DNA of 64,000 nt from Gerris lacustris (taxonomy: Eukaryota > Arthropoda > Insecta > Hemiptera > Gerridae), in assembly GCA_951217055.1 (NCBI GenBank), contig OX578276.1, forward strand, positions 158,472,393 to 158,536,392, written 5' to 3'. This document shows positions 56,839 to 64,000 of this stretch, one piece after another; positions within the stretch are counted from its first letter, which is position 1, and each line of letters starts with the position of its first letter. The position numbers and the translations under genes were made by a program. The notes beneath the pieces are model-generated. The model saw only the letters and a program-made list of their open reading frames with translations. It ran no database searches and was not told the origin of the DNA.

Positions 56839-58235
56839 ACTTGCTTAGACGTGTCCTTATTTCCACAACTAGTACAAAAGCCTAATTTAGGGCACCTTAT
56901 GAAAAAGTGTCCCTCAACTCCACAATTGTAACAAACCCGGTTGCGGGGTAGAGAACGGTTCTGGGAGTTTCTGTTCCTATTAAAAACTCTTGGAGTAGTG
57001 GTGGCATTATTCTCCCGAGACCGGTACGGTTGGTTAACAGGTCTTGTAATCTGGACTTCATTCACCTTGTTATTTAAAGAAATCTTTGAAGGTCCAGCGT
57101 AGGCAAGACTAGGTTCTAACAATGTTTTCTTCGCCGTGGGAGGAGGTTGGTACTTTTCCATATGCGCCTTGTCTCCTTGGATCCTTCGTCCCAACTTAAC
57201 GAAGTCTTCTACGCAGTCGACTCCATACTGCCGAATCCTGTCGTAGAAGTATGGGGTTACATTCCGGAATAACATCTTTAGCTGTTCTTCCTCCTTAAGA
57301 CTAAGACGGGAGAAATATGTTTTCATGACGGCCACGAAATCGCCAAACTTTTCGTCCGGACCTTGTGTCCGACTCATCATTTCTGCCGTCAACTCGACTA
57401 CATAATCCTCGTCTTCATACTCTTCTTTGAGAAGATATACCAACTCTGCCCAAGAAGAGACTTCCTTGAAGACTGACTTGAACCACATCAATGCGGGACC
57501 CTCGAATAAGTCGATCGCACCTCGCCATAAATCTTGCTGTGTAGCATTTCGTGCTTGGCGGTAATATTCGACATCTTCAAGGAACGACCGCAGTGACTTG
57601 CCTTGTCCATTTCCGGAAAATCTGATTCCCCACTCTTTAGTTGGGATGACTTTCCGTCGTCCTTGACCCAATTGCGTGGTGGTTAAAGCGCGGACCAGAT
57701 CTGCTACAGTAGTGCCTTCAAGATCAACTGTCTCACTCACTATACCTGAAGGACCTGCTACATCGCTCTGCTCATCCGTCTTGGTAGTCTGACCAGTTGT
57801 AGGTTTAGGGACAACAGGTGAAGCTCCTACTTTATCATCTAAAAGCTCTTTCAACTCTAAAAGTTTAGATAGAAGAGTTGATCTGGTTTCCAGATGAGGA
57901 GATTCATCAGGAATAGGGCATCGATTTACTCTATTCATGGTGTGCGTAAGGAGAGTGACTATTTTTCTGTGTTCTGAGTCGGCCTTACGTCCACTGAATA
58001 AAGTAATCTTTTCTTCAAGTTTGGTGACTTTGTTTGTAATGAGAGGCATTTCCTCCTCCGGATCCCTCTTCTTTGCTGGGGACTCAGGAATAGTGGTCAT
58101 CTGTTCCCGTTCCATTTTTAAGAGTGTTCTTAGGGCTCGACGCATCGATTCTACTGTTGCCGAACTACCTAAAGATACACCTCGTATCTCCAACTCGTAC
58201 TCTAACTCCTCTTGTTCGAGTCGATTGGCATCCAT
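56781..58235 (-). CDS. gag: Gypsy Gag polyprotein
   Basis: 484 residues from ATG at 58235 to a TAG ending at 56781. The N-terminal helical part (LEQEELEYELEIRGV) is followed by a variable linker (60-190). A retrotransposon gag/capsid domain (about 200-360) has IRFSGNGQGKSLRSFLEDVE, LFEGPALMWFKSV and FRNVTPYFYDRI. A basic Arg/Asn-rich stretch (about 400-434) precedes a CCHC zinc knuckle, C435-x2-C438-x4-H443-x4-C448. A second cysteine cluster follows (C454, C457, C467, C470). Gag packages the RNA into virus-like particles. The last codons overlap pol by 58 nt in another frame, with a slippery site in the overlap. The upstream leader is nearly 1.5 kb. Confidence 0.93.
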   Translation of the reverse strand: MDANRLEQEELEYELEIRGVSLGSSATVESMRRALRTLLKMEREQMTTIPESPAKKRDPEEEMPLITNKVTKLEEKITLFSGRKADSEHRKIVTLLTHTMNRVNRCPIPDESPHLETRSTLLSKLLELKELLDDKVGASPVVPKPTTGQTTKTDEQSDVAGPSGIVSETVDLEGTTVADLVRALTTTQLGQGRRKVIPTKEWGIRFSGNGQGKSLRSFLEDVEYYRQARNATQQDLWRGAIDLFEGPALMWFKSVFKEVSSWAELVYLLKEEYEDEDYVVELTAEMMSRTQGPDEKFGDFVAVMKTYFSRLSLKEEEQLKMLFRNVTPYFYDRIRQYGVDCVEDFVKLGRRIQGDKAHMEKYQPPPTAKKTLLEPSLAYAGPSKISLNNKVNEVQITRPVNQPYRSRENNATTTPRVFNRNRNSQNRSLPRNRVCYNCGVEGHFFIRCPKLGFCTSCGNKDTSKQVCSRCPRASSQGNAEGRRN

Positions 58236-59712
58236 ATCGTAAAAAAAAAGTTAACAATAATAATAATTTAAATAATGATAATTAATGTAATAATAATAAT
58301 GTAAGCTAATATAAGGCTTCACAGAAACAAAAATTATAAAAAAAAAAATGTATACAATCTTAGACAGATAAAAATTAATCAATGAGGAAAAAAGTACAAA
58401 AAAAAAATTATTAAGATTGTATGATACCAGAAATAAAATAAAACTTGCTCAGGTAGCAAAGTATCTAAGACCCTTATCTTAAAAATAATCTTAAAATTAA
58501 TGTTTAGGCCAGTGCGCCAAATTATCGATGAAAGAAAATCAAAATGATACAGAAAAATGAAAAACATAAAATAACTAATTAATGCCTGAAAAAATATAAA
58601 AATATTGTAATATTCAGTGTCCGTTGAATAAAAATAAATGATACTATTAATATTGTAAATAAAATTGTAAGGGTTTGATAAACCCGCAACGCACAGAGTG
58701 CCTATTTCCAAAACCTTGAGCACTGAGCCCCTAAAACTAGATTCCCCCCTTAAAATTAAGATTCTAAACCTAAGACAGTCACTCCTCTCATTCACACTAG
58801 AACCCCAACTAACTACTACCTTACAACTAAAATCTATTTCTAAACTAAATCCTAAACGGATCTCAAAACCTGTACCTTTGAAAAGAAAAACGATAAAAAT
58901 TAAATTAAAATGACAAAAGAGAAAAGAAAAATGTTTATAATAAACAAGAAGTTCTTCCGACGTGGAAATATCGACTCCGTATAAATCCTCAATGAGATCG
59001 GAGAAAAATTTAAAGGGGTCAACAACGAAAGAATCTTAGATCTTCTCTTAGACGAGAAGAACTCTTCAGCCCCGACAACAACGAAAAAAATGTAGCGTTG
59101 TGAGTCTCTGTTTAGAATGCGTGGGAGGTTACCCTGGGATATCTTCTTGGGAAGAAACCTAGACGCATAAGAAGATACGGTAACCTCACATGGTCAGTTC
59201 GCAGTGCAAAATCAAAACAAAAGATAATCGACCACAGCTCTCTTCCTCCAGTAATTAAATTTGTTCTACGAAATGAAATAAAAACCAACTGAAAATGAAA
59301 TCAATTTAAATTCTCCTCCAGGAAATGAAGAAAAAGAAAATAAAGCTGTACTTTTACCAGACTACCCGGAACTATGTGAAAAGAAGACAAGAAAATAGTG
59401 CTTAATGCAGATGCAGATAGATAGTGTTTATGAAGAAATAAATATGTAAATAATATATTGTGTATAGCTGAGATAATGAAAATAAAAATATGGATTAATT
59501 ATACTATATAAGGTAAGAGTTAAATAAATAAATACTATGAAATATTAAAATATATTGTCTACTTTTCTTTTCACCTACAACTCTTGTGACAGTACCTACA
59601 CAATGTTAATGAAGTAATATTTTAAACAAAACCTGAAATTTATGAAAAAAAAAATATAGTTGACCAGAAAACAACAACCAAAAGCCTCACGTTGACGGGC
59701 GCAATTCTCTTA
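58236..59712 (-). other. Gypsy 5' leader with possible primer-binding region
   Basis: A 1477-bp leader between the 5' LTR and gag, without a coding frame I believe in (a 138-codon frame at 58379-58795 is hydrophobic AT-rich noise). Next to the LTR the coding strand reads GCGCCCGTCAACGTGAGGC (about 59682-59700), similar in style to GCGCCCAACGTGGGGC primer-binding regions of insect Gypsy elements, but displaced about 12 nt from the LTR and lacking a leading TGG. Confidence 0.6.
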
Positions 59713-60975
59713 TGTAGCCCCAAAATCCATGGGCTCTACCATAGATGAGTTTGTTATTGCCCAACTCAGTCGATTCGCTTTGTGGGCGGGGTTTTGCACA
59801 GTTGGATGTCTCCTGACAACTGAATTACCATAATATGGAAAACAAATTAAATTGGACGCCACCCCATTCAAATTAAAAAGGTTTAATGATAAAAAGAAGG
59901 GACTTATAGCAAGAGCACTCAAAGGAAAAAGGGGAAACTGGAGAATGGGGAATCCAGGGAGAGGGAATAAAAGGTAGGGTATTATAAAAATAAAATAAAA
60001 ATAAAGCAAAGATTAAATTGATATGGTCACTCTTTATTGGGCAAGTGGAACCTTCACTTGCCTTGGCCCAGGGTACATACCAAAGAAAAATATACTCCTG
60101 TGAAACAATAACTGATTAAAATTATATAAACCTACTTTTTTTTTAAATGAATGAAAAATAAAATAATAATATAAATAAAATATCTCCTAAACAAACTAAC
60201 TTAGTCTTCCTAAGGGCCCTTTCACAGTTATCTCCTAAGAACAGTCTTCTGCTCGATAAAAGAATAAATATACTTATAAACTGGAGTGATACTAATAACT
60301 TAACTGGGCTATTGCAAATAATAATTAACTAAATGTTTCTAATAAAATATAATGTTCAAACAAAAATAAAATAATGGTAGATGGTAGGTGAGAGGTGTAG
60401 TGTGAGGGACGAAGGAAGACCCTCGGCGGAGTGGGGGAAGGGGTCTAAGCCGTCCCACTCTGGAAGGGGAAGAGAAATAAAAATTGGTCGATCTTACTTT
60501 GAGGTGTAGTTACAGGTTGCTCCAGACTTCGACGCTCGCGGCTCGAAGATCAGACAGAACTTTGTAAGGGTTGTCAGCGAATTTAAGTTGGCCCTCGAAG
60601 CAGTCACTGGCGTCTCAGAACACAACCAGCATAATCCACTCGCGTGCTCTGCTTCGTTGGATCCTATTCTAAGCTGCCCAAAACTTAAGCACTGACTATA
60701 CAAAATAACTTTTTCTCACCACCAAGGTGCTCTTTCACCACGAGATCGCAAAGACAGCTCCTAACCTCTCAGGATCACCCAGTGTCACCAAAAAGAAAAA
60801 GAAGAATAAAACAAAAAGAACTACCAAAAAGAAACAATACTAAATAGCGACTGCCCTAAAATAATAAACAAAAAGACCTCCTTACAATCCAACAGAAAAT
60901 AAATCCGCCCCTAAATTTTCTTAAACGCAAATTTAACAGGGTGGATAATAAATAAAAAAAAAATAAACCGTTACA
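59713..60975 (-). repeat. Gypsy 5' LTR
   Basis: 1263 bp, the second LTR copy. On the coding strand it begins TGTAACGG at 60975 and ends GGGGCTACA at 59713. It should carry the promoter, but no clear TATA box was picked out. AATAAA is at about 60033-60038. It joins LINE RT sequence at 60976 through the ATGC duplication. Confidence 0.93.
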
Positions 60976-61433
60976 ATGCTTCTTCATCCAGTCCTCGATC
61001 CTTACCAGCGCTTCCGTGGTTCTTTGCTCCAGCTGTCTCGGCTCCTTGGCTACTGTTACCAAAGCCAGGTCATCAGCATACGCGACTAATGTAACCCCCT
61101 CTGGCATATCTAGTTCCAGGACCCCATCATACAAAGCATTCCAAAGGGTTGGACCAAGGACCGAGCCTTGTGGGACTCCCGCGGTCATCTCTCGTCGCAG
61201 CCCGCATTCAATGATTAGGCTTCTATTGCTTAGGTAGCTTTCCACAACTCTTACTAGGTATTTAGGTACCCCCTTCCCCCTTAACGCATTGCTTATGTCC
61301 CTCCACGGGGCTGAGTTGAAAGCATTTCTTACGTCCAGGGCAACCATGAGGCACAGCTTCCTGCTTCCTAAGCTCTTTACCTTTTCTTTCAGAGCAACGC
61401 TTAAAATCATTCCTATGGCCCGGGTAAATTTCA
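60976..61433 (-). pseudogene. R1-clade LINE ORF2, RT palm (5' half)
   Basis: About 152 residues: CLMVALDVRNAFNSAPW, LSNRSLIIECG, AGVPQGSVLGPTLWNALYDG and the catalytic box LVAYADDLALVTV, then RIEDWMKKH up to the Gypsy insertion point. Reading continues at 52277 after the retrotransposon. On the upstream side the LINE similarity ends at about 61433, where the next copy of the 19.46-kb block starts, so the endonuclease domain and ORF1 are absent. Motifs place it in the R1 clade. Catalytic residues are intact. Confidence 0.85.
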
Positions 61434-61903
61434 CACGGCCTGTTTCAGAATTGAAAATGAACCTGTTTCAATTCCCAGTGGTCTCACTTACTTTTAATTA
61501 ATAAAAAATTGTATTGTAGTTAAAATTAATATTGGGGGGACCATCTGTGGGCTACTTTTAACAAACCTTTATTTATTTATTTTTTTTTTTTTTTCATAAT
61601 AGGATGAATATTTTTAAAGATTAAATAAGGTGTTAATAAAAATAAGTTTGCGGGCTCGTGGAAGAGATAGCAATCAGCGCAGTAAGTTAATATTAATATG
61701 GAGCTAACAATGTGTTAATTATGACTTACTATCTGAATCGAGAATGATCCAAAAAATCCTAAAAATGAGATAAGTACTTTTTAAGATAACTGGTTATGAA
61801 AATGTTGACCAACAGGATGGCAGACAGATACTAGAGCAAACAGGTTCCAAAGTTTTCTCAAACGAATTTCTGTATAAATGTAGAGTCAGGGGGACTAGCG
61901 ATA
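61434..61903. repeat. Second copy of the 41971-42440 segment
   Basis: Starts CACGGCCTGTTTCAG and matches 41971 onward at constant offset 19463, including the half fold-back sequence. One visible change is in the T-rich run (about 61575). Confidence 0.9.
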
Positions 61904-61907
61904 GCTA

Positions 61908-64000
61908 CGTCTAACCACCTCTAACTACTTCTAACCACCTCTAACTACTTCTAACCACCTCTATCCATATCTAACCATCTCTAACCACCTCTAACCACCA
62001 CTAACCACCTCTAACCACCTCCAACCATCTCTAACCACCTTTAACCACCTCCAACCACCTCTAACCACATCTAACCACCTCCAACCACCTCTAACCACCT
62101 CCAACCACCTCCAACCACCTCTAACCACCTCCATCCACCTCTAACCACCTCTAACCACCTCTAACCACCTCCAACCACCTCTAACCACCTCCAACCACCT
62201 CTTACTACCTTGAACCACCTCCAACCACCTCTAACCACCTCCAACCAGCTCTAACCACCTCTAACCACCACTAACCACCTCTAGCCACCTCCAACCACCT
62301 CTGACCACCTCAATCCACCTCTAACCACCTCCAACCACCTCCAACCAGCTCTAACCACCTCTAACTACTTCTAACCACCTCTAACTACCTCTAACCACTT
62401 CTAACCACCTCTAACCATCTCTAACCACCTCTAACCATCTCCAACCACCTCTAACCACCTCTAACCACCTCTAACCACCTCAAACCACCTCTAACCACCT
62501 CCAACCACCTCTAACCACCTCCAACCACCTCCCACCAGCTCTAACCACCTCTAACCACCTCCAACCACCTCTAACCACTTCTACACACCTCCATCACCTC
62601 TAACCACCTCCAACCACCTCCAACAACCTCTAACCACCTCCATCCACCTCTAACCACCTCTAACCACCTCCAACCATCTCCAACCACCTCTAACCACCTC
62701 CAACCACCTCTTACTACCTAGAACTATCTCCAACCACCTCTAACCACATCCAACCACCTCCAACCAGCTCTAACCACCTCCAACCACCCCTAACCACCTC
62801 CAACCACCTCTAACCACCTCTAACCATCTCTAACCACCTCTAACAACCCCTAACCACCTCCAACCACCTCTAACCACCTCTAACCAACTCCAACCACCTC
62901 TAACCACCTCAAACCACCTCTAACCACCTCTAACCACCTCCAACAACCTCTAACCACCTCCTACCACCTCTAACCACCTCCAACCAGCTCTAACCACCTC
63001 CAACCGCCCCTTACCACCTCTAACCACCTCCAACCAGTTCTAACCACCTCTTACCACCTTTAACCACCTCTAACCACTTCTATAAACTTCTAACCACCTC
63101 TAACCACCTCCAACCACCTCCAACCACCTCTAAGCACCTCCATCCACCTCCAACCACCTCCAACCACCTCTAACCACCTCCAACCATCTCCAACCACCTC
63201 TAACCACCTCCAACCACCTCTTACTACCTAGAACTACCTCCAACCACCTCTAACCACCACTAACCAGCTCTAACCACCTCCAACCACCCCTAACCACCTC
63301 TAACCACCTCCAACCACCTCTAACCACCTCTAACCACCTCTAACCAGCTCTAACCACCTCCAACCACCCCTAACCACCTCCAACCACCTCTAACCATATC
63401 TAACCATCTCTAACCACCTCTAACCACCTCCAACCAGCTCTAACCACCTCCAACCACCCCTAACCATCTCTTACCACCTCTAACCACCACTAACCAACTC
63501 TAACCACCTCCAACCACCTCCAACCAGCTCTAACCACCTCCAACCACCCCTAACCACCTCTAACCACCTCTAACCACCTCTAACCACCTCCAACCACCTC
63601 TAACCATCTCTAACCACCTCTAACCACCTCTATCCAGCTCTAACCACCTCCAACCACCCCTAACCACCTCCAACCACCTCTAACTACCTCTAACCATATC
63701 TAACCATCTCCAACCACCTCTAACCACCTCCAACCACCTCTTACTACCTAGAACTACCTCCAACCACCTCTAACCACATCCAACCACCTCCAATCAGCTC
63801 TAACCACCTCCAACCACCCCTAACCACCTCCAACCACCTCTAACCACCTCTAACCATCTCTAACCACCTCTAACAACCCCTAACCACCTCCAACCACCTC
63901 TAACCACCTCTAACCAACTCCAACCACCTCTAACCACCTCCAACCACCTCTAACCACCTCTAACCACCTCCAACAACCTCTAACCACCTCCTACCACCTC
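61908..64000. repeat. TAACCACCTC array, block 3 (runs off the window)
   Basis: Follows 42445-44537 unit by unit at offset 19463, with at least one substitution (AACCAACTC near 63495, where block 1 has AACCACCTC). Continues past the right edge. Confidence 0.95.

Larger units (their letters stand above)
52278..60975 (-). mobile_element. Complete Ty3/Gypsy LTR retrotransposon
   Basis: 8698 bp: 3' LTR 52278-53540, pol 53635-56838, gag 56781-58235, long leader 58236-59712, 5' LTR 59713-60975. The LTRs are 1263 bp each, start TGTAACGG and end GGGGCTACA on the coding strand, and look identical. A 4-bp target duplication ATGC flanks the element. No env frame is seen between pol and the 3' LTR. Identical LTRs and intact frames imply very recent insertion and likely mobility. 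Confidence 0.95.

Overview
The window looks like repeat-dominated DNA from an arthropod, most likely an insect. It is AT-rich and has no bacterial-style gene packing. It carries animal transposon families (Jockey- and R1-type LINEs, Ty3/Gypsy, piggyBac, hAT, Helitron, tRNA-derived SINEs, Tc1/mariner) and one intron-flanked exon of a conserved animal gene. The species cannot be named from the sequence. Almost everything is mobile or tandemly repeated. The one host coding segment I trust is an APCDD1-like (secreted/membrane Wnt-inhibitor family) exon at about 18826-19057 on the + strand, so the window is probably a large intronic or perigenic region of that gene.

Left third (1-17 kb): a Helitron 3' end (about 314), a decayed Jockey-type LINE (about 940-3000) with a SINE-like insert and another insert, and a 988-bp non-autonomous piggyBac element (4186-5173). 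Then comes a 4.2-kb hAT-type element (5912-10124) with a perfect 8-bp target duplication. It contains a long fold-back element and a 62-bp satellite array of about 30 units, and it sits inside an older small inverted-repeat element. After it come a LINE ORF1-like fragment, tRNA-derived SINE copies in direct and inverted order (13.75-14.5 kb), a second fold-back element (16.1-17.1 kb) and a 21-bp minisatellite (17.3-18.4 kb).

Middle (18-42 kb): the APCDD1-like exon, whose 3' end and splice donor are tandemly duplicated; a decayed R1-type LINE (20.5-22.1 kb); a 33-bp minisatellite; paired copies of an unclassified GAGGCGAAGCCGAG repeat element; a 133-bp hAT MITE; Helitron termini; three large palindromic or composite elements (31.3-32.3, 33.5-34.0 and 35.2-36.4 kb, the last with a possible Crypton-like reading frame); a second piggyBac copy with a perfect TTAA duplication; and a LINE fragment interrupted by a fold-back copy.

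Right third (42-64 kb): arrays of a 10-bp unit (TAACCACCTC) alternate with an R1-clade LINE that has a complete, apparently very young Ty3/Gypsy retrotransposon inserted in it (52278-60975, minus strand, two 1263-bp LTRs that look identical, TSD ATGC, intact gag and pol joined by a predicted -1 frameshift). A 5563-bp segment spanning array, LINE and Gypsy is directly repeated (44268-49830 and 49831-55393). The whole 19.46-kb block starts to repeat at 61434. This nested amplification is either real recent segmental duplication or an assembly artefact.
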